A stretch of DNA of 64,000 nt from Skermanella sp. TT6 (GTDB taxonomy: Bacteria; Pseudomonadota; Alphaproteobacteria; Azospirillales; Azospirillaceae), in assembly GCF_016653635.2 (NCBI RefSeq), contig NZ_CP067420.1, forward strand, positions 1,495,501-1,559,500, in the 5' to 3' direction. Every line of letters starts with the position of its first letter. Position 1 is the stretch's first letter. The notes beneath the pieces are model-generated. The model did not search any database. It was given only the letters and a program-made list of their open reading frames with translations, and was not told where the DNA came from. A program made the position numbers and the translations under genes. Shown in pieces: positions 57,640 to 64,000 of this stretch.

Positions 57640-58497
57640 CTAGTTCACCAGAAGCAGGTCGACGCGGTCGGCCGGCCCGTCGAGCGCGTGCGTCCCCAGC
57701 GCGCGGACGTCGATGCGGGTGCTGCGCACGCCCTGGCCGATCAGGTGCGAGCGCACCGCCAGCGCGCGGTCGAGCGACAGGCGCCGGGCCTCCCGTTCGG
57801 TCTCGGGCGTGCCGCTGGCATAGGCCGTGACCTGGAGGCGGATCACCTCGTCCCGGCGCAGCCGGGCGGCCACGCCGTCCAGCAGCGCGGTGTCGCGGGC
57901 GGACAGGGCGTCCGCCGCGGGGTCGGGATAGACGAAGCGGAACTCGGTCCCGTCCGGCACTTCGGCGGGCGGCCCGGAGGGGGCCGGCGGAGTCGCCGCC
58001 ACCTCGGGCGCCGGCTGGGCCGTATCGGACCGGACGCGCGGGTCGGGAAGGTCCGGCATGGAGGTGATCCGGCGGGGCTCGCCGGGAACGGCGGGCGGCA
58101 CCGGCGTGTCGAACTGCACGTCCGCGCGCGGCTCCGCCCGGGGAAGCTCGGACGGGGACGGCGGGACGGGGGCGGCGGCGATGTCCGGCGGGACGCCGAC
58201 ATCGAGGCCGGGCGGCGGCGGCGCGGCGCGGCCGGCGGCGACCGGCGGGGTTCCGCCCAGACCGGGGGAGGGAGGGACCGGAAGCGGCCGGGTGGCGCTG
58301 GCGGCCGGCGGCACGGGTCGCGATCCCGCCGCCGTGTCCGGCAGCGCGGGCTTGCGCGCCGGGATACCCGGGGGAGCCGCGGGGGATGCCGCCTCCTGCG
58401 CCACGGCGGGAGCCTCCGCCAGCCACGGAATCGTCGCGGCGCCGAGCGCGCAACCGAGCGCCATGCGGCGGACGGCAGTCGGAACGTAGCGACCCAT
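57640..58497 (-). CDS. OmpA-family protein with proline-rich linker
   Basis: 285 aa. The start at 58497 gives a signal peptide (VRRMALGCALGAATIPWLAE, cleavage after about APAVAQ); in-frame starts at 58533 or 58638 would lengthen it. A proline/alanine-rich segment (residues ~35-170) could span the periplasm. The C-terminal OmpA-like domain is complete in pattern: VRLQVTAYASGTPETEREARRLSLDRALAVRSHLI (split, residues ~205-255) and RIDVRALGT. It is the first gene of the ExbB/MotA-like operon, 56 bp before the channel gene. Confidence 0.78.
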   Translation of the reverse strand: MGRYVPTAVRRMALGCALGAATIPWLAEAPAVAQEAASPAAPPGIPARKPALPDTAAGSRPVPPAASATRPLPVPPSPGLGGTPPVAAGRAAPPPPGLDVGVPPDIAAAPVPPSPSELPRAEPRADVQFDTPVPPAVPGEPRRITSMPDLPDPRVRSDTAQPAPEVAATPPAPSGPPAEVPDGTEFRFVYPDPAADALSARDTALLDGVAARLRRDEVIRLQVTAYASGTPETEREARRLSLDRALAVRSHLIGQGVRSTRIDVRALGTHALDGPADRVDLLLVN

Positions 58498-58647
58498 GTG
58501 TCCCCGTACCCAAGCCTTCAAGGTGCCTGCCATCTCGGAATTTCCGGCCGATCCAAGGGTCTGGAGGCCGGCAACGCCGGGGCGGCACGCGGGCACGATA
58601 GCCCAATGACGGGAGTCCGACAACCCGCCATCAACCACACGCGATGG

Positions 58648-59469
58648 TTAGCCCTCGGCCTGTGGCTTCCGGGTTGCCGTGGCACCGCGAAGCACCTTGG
58701 CGATCATAAGGTGCAGGTGCGAATTGGCCGCCAGGACGCTGTCGCCGCGCTGCGGATTGCGCCCGCCGCCGATCTCGGTGACGAAGCCGCCGGCCTCGGT
58801 CACCATCAGGATGCCGGCCGCCACGTCCCACGGCTGCACGTTGCTTTCCCAGTAGCCGTCGAACCGTCCGGCCGCGACATAGGCCAGGTCGAGCGCCGCC
58901 GATCCGAATCGCCGGATGCCGGCGGTCTCGGCCATCATGGCCTGGACCTGCGCCACGTGTTCCGGATGGTTGCCGCGGCCCTTGAAGGGCAGGCCGGTGG
59001 CGATCACCGACTCGTCCAGCTTGCGCCGGCCGGACACGCGCAGGCGCGCGTGGTTGTTCCAGGCGCCGGCCCCCTTCTCGGCCCAGAACAGCTCGTCGCG
59101 GAGCGGTTCGTAGATGACGCCGGCGACGATCTCTCCCTCGCGCTCCAGCGCGATCGAGATGGCCCAGAACGGCAGCCCGTGCAGGAAGTTGGTGGTGCCG
59201 TCCAGCGGATCGACGATCCAGCGCTGGCTGGCGTCCTTGCCCTCGCTCTCGCCCGTCTCCTCCATCAGGAAGCCGAAGTCCGGCCGCGCCTTCTGGAGTT
59301 CGGCCCTGAGCGTCTGCTCCGCCTTGGTATCGGCGGTCGAGACGAAGTCGGCCGGTCCCTTGCGGGAGACCTGCAGGTGTTCGACCTCGCCGAAATCGCG
59401 GACCAGCCCGCGCGCCGCCTTTTCGGCGGCGCGAGCCATGACGTTGATGATTGCCGAGCGGCTTGCCAT
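58648..59469 (-). CDS. suhB: Inositol monophosphatase family protein
   Basis: 273 aa Mg-dependent phosphatase. Metal and active-site motifs: EETGESEG, WIVDPLDGTTNFLHGLP and QPWDVAAGILMVTEAGG. SuhB hydrolyses inositol or related sugar phosphates and in enterobacteria also assists rRNA transcription. It lies 10 bp after the efp stop on the same strand, so efp-suhB is probably one transcript. Confidence 0.9.
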   Translation of the reverse strand: MASRSAIINVMARAAEKAARGLVRDFGEVEHLQVSRKGPADFVSTADTKAEQTLRAELQKARPDFGFLMEETGESEGKDASQRWIVDPLDGTTNFLHGLPFWAISIALEREGEIVAGVIYEPLRDELFWAEKGAGAWNNHARLRVSGRRKLDESVIATGLPFKGRGNHPEHVAQVQAMMAETAGIRRFGSAALDLAYVAAGRFDGYWESNVQPWDVAAGILMVTEAGGFVTEIGGGRNPQRGDSVLAANSHLHLMIAKVLRGATATRKPQAEG

Positions 59470-59478
59470 AACGGGTTG

Positions 59479-60045
59479 TCAGTCCTTCGCACGTTCCAGG
59501 TAGGTGCCGTCGCTGGTGTTCACGACGATGCGGGTGCCGGCCTCGATGTGCGGCGGAACAAGGACCCGTTCGCCGTTGTCCATCTTGGCGGGCTTGTAGG
59601 AGGAGGAGGCCGTCTGGCCCTTCACGACGGGGTCGGCCTCGACCACTTCCAGCGTGACGGTGGCGGGCAGCTCGACGCCCAGCGGCGAACCCTCGTGGGT
59701 CTGCACGGTGACCGACATGCCTTCCTGCAGGAACACGGCGGGATCGCCGATGATGTCCCGCGGGATCACGATCTGCTCGAAGTTCTCCTTGTCCATGAAG
59801 GTGAAGTTGTCACCCTCGGCGAACAGGAACTGCATCTCGTGCTCGTCCAGACGGGCGCGCTCGACCGTCTCCTGGGTGCGGAACCGCTCGACCATCTTGT
59901 TGCCGGTGCGGACATCCTTCATCTCGAGCTGGATGAACGCGCCGCCCTTGCCGGGCTGCACGATGGCGGTCTTCAGGACCACCATCAGCTTGCCATTGTG
60001 CTCCAGGACGTGGCCCGGACGCATCTGGTTGGCGTTGACCTTCAT
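59479..60045 (-). CDS. efp: Translation elongation factor P
   Basis: 188 aa. Three-domain EF-P that rescues ribosomes stalled at polyproline. The tip loop PGKGGAF contains Lys33, the residue modified by EpmA in bacteria of this type. C-terminal pattern GTRIVVNTSDGTYLERA is conserved. It is followed by suhB. Proline-rich proteins coded nearby (the OmpA-like protein and the anti-sigma factor) would be among its clients. Confidence 0.95.
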   Translation of the reverse strand: MKVNANQMRPGHVLEHNGKLMVVLKTAIVQPGKGGAFIQLEMKDVRTGNKMVERFRTQETVERARLDEHEMQFLFAEGDNFTFMDKENFEQIVIPRDIIGDPAVFLQEGMSVTVQTHEGSPLGVELPATVTLEVVEADPVVKGQTASSSYKPAKMDNGERVLVPPHIEAGTRIVVNTSDGTYLERAKD

Positions 60046-60247
60046 GGTATTTGACCGTCGTTGACGCTGATTCGGAAAGCGCGGAACCTATCAGGTCGGA
60101 GACACGGTAGCAATGTGCGGTCGGCATGGGCCGTGGCGATTCGGATGCCAAATCGACGGGAGCGGAGTGAACGCCGACCTGCTATGACGGTTACCGCTTA
60201 CGACCCCACACTCACGGCCCCACACTCACGGCAAGGGAACAGTTCAG

Positions 60248-60511
60248 ATGTCCAATCTCCACAGGCGTGCGATGGAAGCGGTTCTCCAAGCGGCCCAGCA
60301 CGACATCGTGGGGACGCTTCGGGAGCGGGAGATCACCGACCGGCACAGCGAGGACGGGGACGAGGCGGTGCTGGACGTGGCGATCCTGCACGCCTACCGG
60401 GTCTTCGTGCGGATCTGCGAGGAGCAGGGGCTGGACGTCGACGCCCAGCTTTTCGCCGAGCTCGCGGGCGAGCTGGCCGACGAGATGGCCCAGGACAACG
60501 ATTACGACTGA
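60248..60511 (+). CDS. Small hypothetical protein
   Basis: 87 aa, acidic and mostly helical: SNLHRRAMEAVLQAAQHDIVG, DEAVLDVAILHAYRVFVRICEE and a very acidic end (ADEMAQDNDYD). I do not recognise it. AAGGGAAC lies before the ATG. Its 3' end overlaps the end of the convergent paralog gene at 60502 by 10 bp. The gap upstream (60046-60247) holds the efp promoter region and no gene. Confidence 0.55.
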   Translation: MSNLHRRAMEAVLQAAQHDIVGTLREREITDRHSEDGDEAVLDVAILHAYRVFVRICEEQGLDVDAQLFAELAGELADEMAQDNDYD

Positions 60512-61743
60512 GCCGGCAGCACCCGCTCCGCCGCCCGGCGGAAGGCTTGCGGCGGCGTCACCAGGTGCAGCGCGCCGAGCGCGTCCCCGATCACGGTGCG
60601 GGCGGCTGGCCGTTCCTCGGCCGGCAGGCCGTCGATCCCGGCCGCCAGCCCGGCGAGCCGGCAGACGGCGTCTTCGCCGACCGACGCCAGCGCGCGCTCG
60701 AAGACGGGCAGGGTTCCCAGCGCCTTGAACAGCCGGCGGCTGCGGGCGAGCGCCGCCAGGGCGGCCCGAAGCCGGGCGACGTCGGGGTGGCGCAGGTCGG
60801 TCCGGTCCGTCGGAACCAGCCCGGCGATTCGCTCCGCGGCGCCGGCCAGGAACCGCCCGGCCAGCAGCGCGCGCAGGTCCGCTTCCAGGGCGCCGAACGC
60901 CGCCGCCGCGTGGGTCGCCCGACCGGCGCTCAGCTTCAGCGCGGCCAGGTCGCGCACGGCCGCCTCCAGCGCCAGCGGGTCGGCGGGGCCGCGCTCCGGC
61001 ACGGCGGCGAACGCGCGGGTCCGGACGTCCTCGGCCATCCGGTCGAACAGTCCGGCGACATGCATCCGGGTCTCCGGCCGGTCGGCCAGCCGGTCCAGCA
61101 TCTCCAGGGCGGTCCGGGCGACCGGCCGGTGCCGCGCCACCAGCATGACGAACAGGTCGGCCGCCTTCGGATCGGCGGCCGACAGTCCGGCGACCGAGGC
61201 CGCCAGGTGGTCGAGAAGCCAGTGGGGGCACTGGCCGGTCGCCGCCGCCGCCGCCAGGTGGGCTCGGGCGTCGTGGACGCGGTCGTCCAGGATCAGCGCC
61301 GCCCGGATATCGTCCACGATGTTCCAGAAATCGGGATGGACCGATGCGGCGCGCTCGGCGAAGTCGGGCTGCCGCCGGGCCCGGTGGATCAGCCCCGCGA
61401 CCTCGACCGCGCCGATCTCGCCGCCCGCGCCGCGGCGTCCGCGCCGGTCGGCGGCCCGTTCGGCCAGCAGCAGCGTCCAAAGGGGGCGCAGCACGGAGCG
61501 GGGGATCTGGCCGACCCGGCGGCGGGGCGGGACGGTGTCGCACAGCAGGTCGGCGAAGGGTTCGCAGAAACGGCGCAGTTCGGACGACCGTCGGCGGTGC
61601 TCGCGCAGCCGGGGCAGGGCGGGCACCCGATCGCGGAGCGCGGCGCGGATCTCGTTCGGGACGGGGCCGGGCTCGACGGACCAGGGCTCGTCGGCCGCGC
61701 CGCGGCATGAGACTGACAGCGTCCGGTACGAGATCAGCGCCAT
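60502..61743 (-). CDS. Unknown protein, paralog A of a tandem pair
   Basis: 413 aa, no signal peptide or membrane segment, alpha-helical throughout. I do not recognise the family. It shares ordered blocks with the neighbour at 61900-63288: RRFCEPFADLLCD (near residue 58), GQIPRSVLRPLWTLL (78), HPDFWNIVDDI (136), DLFVMLVARH (196) and ALARSRRLFKALG (331). ATG 61743 gives MALISYRTLSVS; an in-frame GTG at 61791 is about as far from the shared upstream element as the start of the neighbour and may be the real one. A perfect CtrA box lies 112 bp upstream. Confidence 0.75.
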   Translation of the reverse strand: MALISYRTLSVSCRGAADEPWSVEPGPVPNEIRAALRDRVPALPRLREHRRRSSELRRFCEPFADLLCDTVPPRRRVGQIPRSVLRPLWTLLLAERAADRRGRRGAGGEIGAVEVAGLIHRARRQPDFAERAASVHPDFWNIVDDIRAALILDDRVHDARAHLAAAAATGQCPHWLLDHLAASVAGLSAADPKAADLFVMLVARHRPVARTALEMLDRLADRPETRMHVAGLFDRMAEDVRTRAFAAVPERGPADPLALEAAVRDLAALKLSAGRATHAAAAFGALEADLRALLAGRFLAGAAERIAGLVPTDRTDLRHPDVARLRAALAALARSRRLFKALGTLPVFERALASVGEDAVCRLAGLAAGIDGLPAEERPAARTVIGDALGALHLVTPPQAFRRAAERVLPAQS

Positions 61744-61809
61744 GGTCGAGCCCTGCCTGGGTAAGGGGTTGGGGACCGGAGGCCGCCGCACCGTCGTCGT
61801 GCGGCGCGT

Positions 61810-61879
61810 CTACTCCTATCAATAGCAGTATCAATAGACGTCAAATCGATAGAATTAAACTTTACTTAAGAGGTATGAA
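61810..61879 (-). promoter_or_regulatory. Shared upstream element of paralog A
   Basis: Two blocks are repeated before paralog B: CTACTCCTATCAAT (61810-61823, 13 of 14 identical) and a 28-bp block from GAATTAAA to TATGAA (61852-61879, 23 of 28 identical). The CtrA box sits in the second block. A 9-bp direct repeat TATCAATAG (61817-61825 and 61829-61837) makes the spacer 11 bp longer than in copy B. Confidence 0.7.
61855..61869. promoter_or_regulatory. CtrA binding box, copy A
   Basis: TTAA-ACTTTAC-TTAA, a perfect TTAA-N7-TTAA. It is in very GC-rich DNA where such sites are rare by chance, and is conserved in the copy before paralog B. Confidence 0.7.
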
Positions 61880-61899
61880 CGCACCCCATTAAGAGGTAT
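61866..61899. repeat. Direct repeat TTAAGAGGTAT
   Basis: The 11-bp TTAAGAGGTAT occurs at 61866-61876 and 61889-61899, the second copy abutting the stop codon of paralog B. Each contains a CtrA half-site. Confidence 0.6.
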
Positions 61900-63288
61900 T
61901 CACCTCGTTGCCGCGGCCGGCGCGGGATTCATGTGGCGGATCAAGTCGACCATCAGGTCCCCGGTGCCGTCGCCGCCGAGCTTCGAGAATCCCTCCGCCA
62001 GCAGCGGCATCAAGGCTTCACCGGGGCAGATCCGCTCCAGCCCGTGCAAGGTCGTGACGGTCGCCTCCAGGGCGGAACGCCTCGTTCCCGCGTCCGCCGA
62101 CGCCGCCCTGTCGGCCAGCGAGCCCAGGTCGCGGGAGACCTGGGCCTGGACCGTCTCGACCTCGCGGCGGTACGCGTCCAGCCGGCCCAGCGCCTTGAAC
62201 AGCTGCCTGCTTCGGGCGAGCGCCGACATCGCCTCGTCGAAGGCCCGCCGGTCCTGGCCCCGCCCGGCCGTTTCCCCGCCACCTCCGCCGGCACCGATGT
62301 CGGCCAGAACGCGGGCATGCTCGTCCGTCCGCGCCGCGACTTCGCCCAGGAAACGGTCGTTCAGCAGGTCGTGAAGCTCGCTCTCCAGGCGATGGAGACG
62401 GGCGGCGTTGCGCGGGATCCGTCCGCCGGCGCTGGATTTCAGGCCGGTCAGGTGGCGCGCCGCCGGCTCGATCCGGTCCAGCGCCTTGTTCAGGTCGGCC
62501 GTTCCCGGGCTGCCGTCGAACGCCGCCTTCGCCCCGGCATGCAGGTCGCCGATCGCGGCGGCATAGACCGTCTCCAGGGTTTCGGCGGGCAGGGCGGCGG
62601 CCCCCCGCGCCAGGGCGTCGATCAGGTCCAGGGCCGAACGGCCCGTCTCCGGATGCCGGGCCAGCAGCATCAGGAACAGGTCGACGCTGCCGCGGTCCTG
62701 CTCGCCCAATTCCGAGACGAACCGGCCGAGCGCCGCCACCGCGGCCGGGTCGGGGCGGTCCGGCACCGCGCCGGCCAGCAGGCGGCGCAGGCTGAGCACC
62801 GGCTCGCGGACCCGGATCGCGCAGTCGATCTCCCCCGCGATCGCCCAGAAATCGGGATAGGCGCGGGCCTGCCTGCGAGCGAAGGCCGGGTCGGCCTTGG
62901 CCCGGTCGAGCACCGCGCGCAACGCCCTGTGGCAGCCTTCGAGATCGTCGGACCCGCCCTTGCCGGTCTCGCTCGCGATCAGGTCCCACAGTGGCGCGAT
63001 CGCCGGCCGAGGGATCTGGAACCGCTGGCGCTGGCGCCCGACCGGGCCGCACAGCAATTCTTCGAAGGGCTCGCAGAACCGGCGCTGGGCGGTGTTCCGC
63101 CGGGGCGGCTTCTCGATCCGCAGCCAGGACCGCATCGCCTCCATCAGGGTGGAGCGCATCGCCGGATCGCCGAGACCGTCGGACAGCCGGTAGACTTCGC
63201 GCAGGCGGTCGCCGGACCCCGCGACGGTCCCCCGGGCAAGGTTCAGGATGGCGGCGGGTTCGGCAGCGGGCTTGATGGGGACGGTCAT
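61900..63288 (-). CDS. Unknown protein, paralog B of a tandem pair
   Basis: 462 aa, soluble and mostly helical. Shared blocks with paralog A in the same order: RRFCEPFEELLCG (near residue 69), FQIPRPAIAPLWDLI (90), YPDFWAIAGEI (144), DLFLMLLARH (203) and ALARSRQLFKALG (357). A glycine-rich insert (GAGGGGGETAGRG, near residue 332) lies before the last block. No catalytic motif of a known enzyme is visible. Two perfect CtrA boxes lie 38-73 bp upstream of the ATG at 63288. No good ribosome binding site is seen. Confidence 0.75.
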   Translation of the reverse strand: MTVPIKPAAEPAAILNLARGTVAGSGDRLREVYRLSDGLGDPAMRSTLMEAMRSWLRIEKPPRRNTAQRRFCEPFEELLCGPVGRQRQRFQIPRPAIAPLWDLIASETGKGGSDDLEGCHRALRAVLDRAKADPAFARRQARAYPDFWAIAGEIDCAIRVREPVLSLRRLLAGAVPDRPDPAAVAALGRFVSELGEQDRGSVDLFLMLLARHPETGRSALDLIDALARGAAALPAETLETVYAAAIGDLHAGAKAAFDGSPGTADLNKALDRIEPAARHLTGLKSSAGGRIPRNAARLHRLESELHDLLNDRFLGEVAARTDEHARVLADIGAGGGGGETAGRGQDRRAFDEAMSALARSRQLFKALGRLDAYRREVETVQAQVSRDLGSLADRAASADAGTRRSALEATVTTLHGLERICPGEALMPLLAEGFSKLGGDGTGDLMVDLIRHMNPAPAAATR

Positions 63289-63325
63289 GTCGGGGATCGG
63301 GCCAGGGAGTGACTACCCCTATCAA

Positions 63326-63340
63326 TTAACCTGAATTTAA
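63326..63340. promoter_or_regulatory. CtrA binding box B1
   Basis: TTAA-CCTGAAT-TTAA, a perfect spacing match; absent from copy A. Confidence 0.65.
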
Positions 63341-63346
63341 GGAGAA

Positions 63347-63361
63347 TTAAATCTTCCTTAA
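63347..63361. promoter_or_regulatory. CtrA binding box B2
   Basis: TTAA-ATCTTCC-TTAA, at the same place in the shared element as the box before paralog A. Confidence 0.7.
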
Positions 63362-63543
63362 GGGCTATGAAGCCGCTGCCCAGGCCCGCGCGGGGGTGAT
63401 GTCGCGCCCGGCCGGATCTCCCGTCAGGCCTAATCATTTTGCGCCGGCTCCGGCCTGAACGCGGGATCTTGCAGACAACCGGGGAAGCGGTATGGGAAAG
63501 TGGCGCGCCACTCCAAATCCACGAAGCTTCGGGAGACGACGGA

Positions 63544-64000
63544 ATGTTCGAAGGATTCACGCGGCGGCGCATCGCGACCAGCGGTGCCGAGATCAACCTC
63601 GTCGTCGGCGGTGACGGTCCGCCCCTGCTGCTCCTGCACGGCTTCCCGCAGAACCACGTGATCTGGCACAAGGTGGCCGGCGCCCTGGCCGAACGGTTCA
63701 CCGTCGTGGCGACCGACCTGCGCGGCTACGGCGATAGCGAGAAGGTGCCGACGACGGAGGACCATTCCTCCTATTCCAAGCGGGAGATGGCGCGCGACCA
63801 GGTGGAGGTGATGCGCATCCTCGGGTTCGAGCGCTTCCAGGTGGTCGGCCACGACCGCGGCGGCCGGGTCGCCCACCGCATGGCGATCGACCATGCCGCC
63901 CGGGTCCGGCGGCTGGCGGTGCTCGACATCGTGCCGACGCTGACCACCTTCCAGAGCGTCGACCAGCAGCTCGCCACCGCCTATTACCACTGGTTCTTCC
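63544..64000 (+). CDS. Alpha/beta hydrolase, haloacetate-dehalogenase-like (3' end outside window)
   Basis: 152 codons are present and the frame is open at the window end. LLLLHGFPQNHVIW, TDLRGYGDS and GHDRGGRVAHRMAIDH match fluoroacetate dehalogenase-type enzymes; the nucleophile is Asp104. The following YYHWFF is also shared with the paralog at 34239-35087, which reads the same through most of this part. A GGGAGACGACGG lies before the ATG. About half the protein is missing, so the base (His) cannot be seen. Confidence 0.85.
   Translation, partial: MFEGFTRRRIATSGAEINLVVGGDGPPLLLLHGFPQNHVIWHKVAGALAERFTVVATDLRGYGDSEKVPTTEDHSSYSKREMARDQVEVMRILGFERFQVVGHDRGGRVAHRMAIDHAARVRRLAVLDIVPTLTTFQSVDQQLATAYYHWFF

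Larger units (their letters stand above)
63313..63371 (-). promoter_or_regulatory. Shared upstream element of paralog B with two CtrA boxes
   Basis: CTACCCCTATCAAT (63313-63326) and the 28-bp block GAATTAAA to TATGAA (63344-63371) match the element before paralog A. Two perfect TTAA-N7-TTAA sites lie at 63326-63340 and 63347-63361. The rest of the gap to 63543 shows no gene. Confidence 0.7.

Overview
The window is 64 kb of very GC-rich chromosome with dense, mostly housekeeping genes. The gene set points to an alphaproteobacterium of the Rhodospirillales/Azospirillaceae kind (Skermanella- or Azospirillum-like). The evidence is the pair of alphaproteobacterial cell-cycle proteins TrcR (DUF1013) and RcdA (DUF1465), CtrA-type TTAA-N7-TTAA boxes, a ROSE-type RNA thermometer before a small heat-shock gene, an RpoH-type promoter, and small alphaproteobacterial DUF proteins (DUF1192, DUF465, DUF4169). 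The genus is an inference from gene content, not a database result. No tRNA, rRNA, CRISPR array, prophage or intact insertion sequence was recognised.

Layout, left to right. 1-5.2 kb: the end of a fused hydantoinase/5-oxoprolinase gene, a PQQ-type sugar dehydrogenase with its own cytochrome c, a REP-like intergenic element and an FAD-linked D-lactate/glycolate-type dehydrogenase. 5.3-8.8 kb: an orphan cytoplasmic hybrid histidine kinase with five PAS domains. 9.1-17.4 kb: fumC, a ribbon-helix-helix/DUF599 pair, a TauE/SafE exporter, DUF1192, a quinone oxidoreductase, trcR, ubiX and a TIGR02444-pfkA operon. 17.5-25 kb: DUF465, purE-purK, DUF2189, DUF4169, a giant AsmA protein and 3-hydroxybutyrate dehydrogenase. 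25-30.4 kb: an HNH-like protein, a lipoprotein, a PAS protein, an Rrf2 regulator, a MsbA-type ABC exporter and rpmE.

30.4-41 kb: two LysR genes each divergent from an enzyme gene, rcdA, a thermoregulated hsp20, a thioesterase, azlCD, metY with a structured leader, and an ECF sigma/anti-sigma pair. 41-41.8 kb: a ParD antitoxin with a perfect palindromic operator, followed by a ParE toxin gene broken by a 16-bp tandem duplication. 41.8-47.5 kb: prpE, a glycosyltransferase/formyltransferase pair and an acyl-CoA synthetase. 47.6-53.7 kb: a second AsmA protein, a REP-like element and the sulfate importer cysPTWA. 53.7-54.8 kb: an Rpn-family nuclease split in two at a G5 tract.

54.9-60 kb: a three-gene envelope operon (OmpA-like protein, ExbB/MotA-like channel, MotB-like coiled-coil stator subunit), then suhB and efp. 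60.2-63.3 kb: a small unknown gene and two tandem paralogous genes of a family I do not recognise; both carry the same upstream element with perfect CtrA boxes. The window closes inside a fluoroacetate-dehalogenase-like hydrolase that is a paralog of the one at 34.2 kb. The least explained and most interesting part is 60.5-63.4 kb. With trcR, rcdA and the stator-like operon in the same window, it suggests an uncharacterised CtrA-controlled function.
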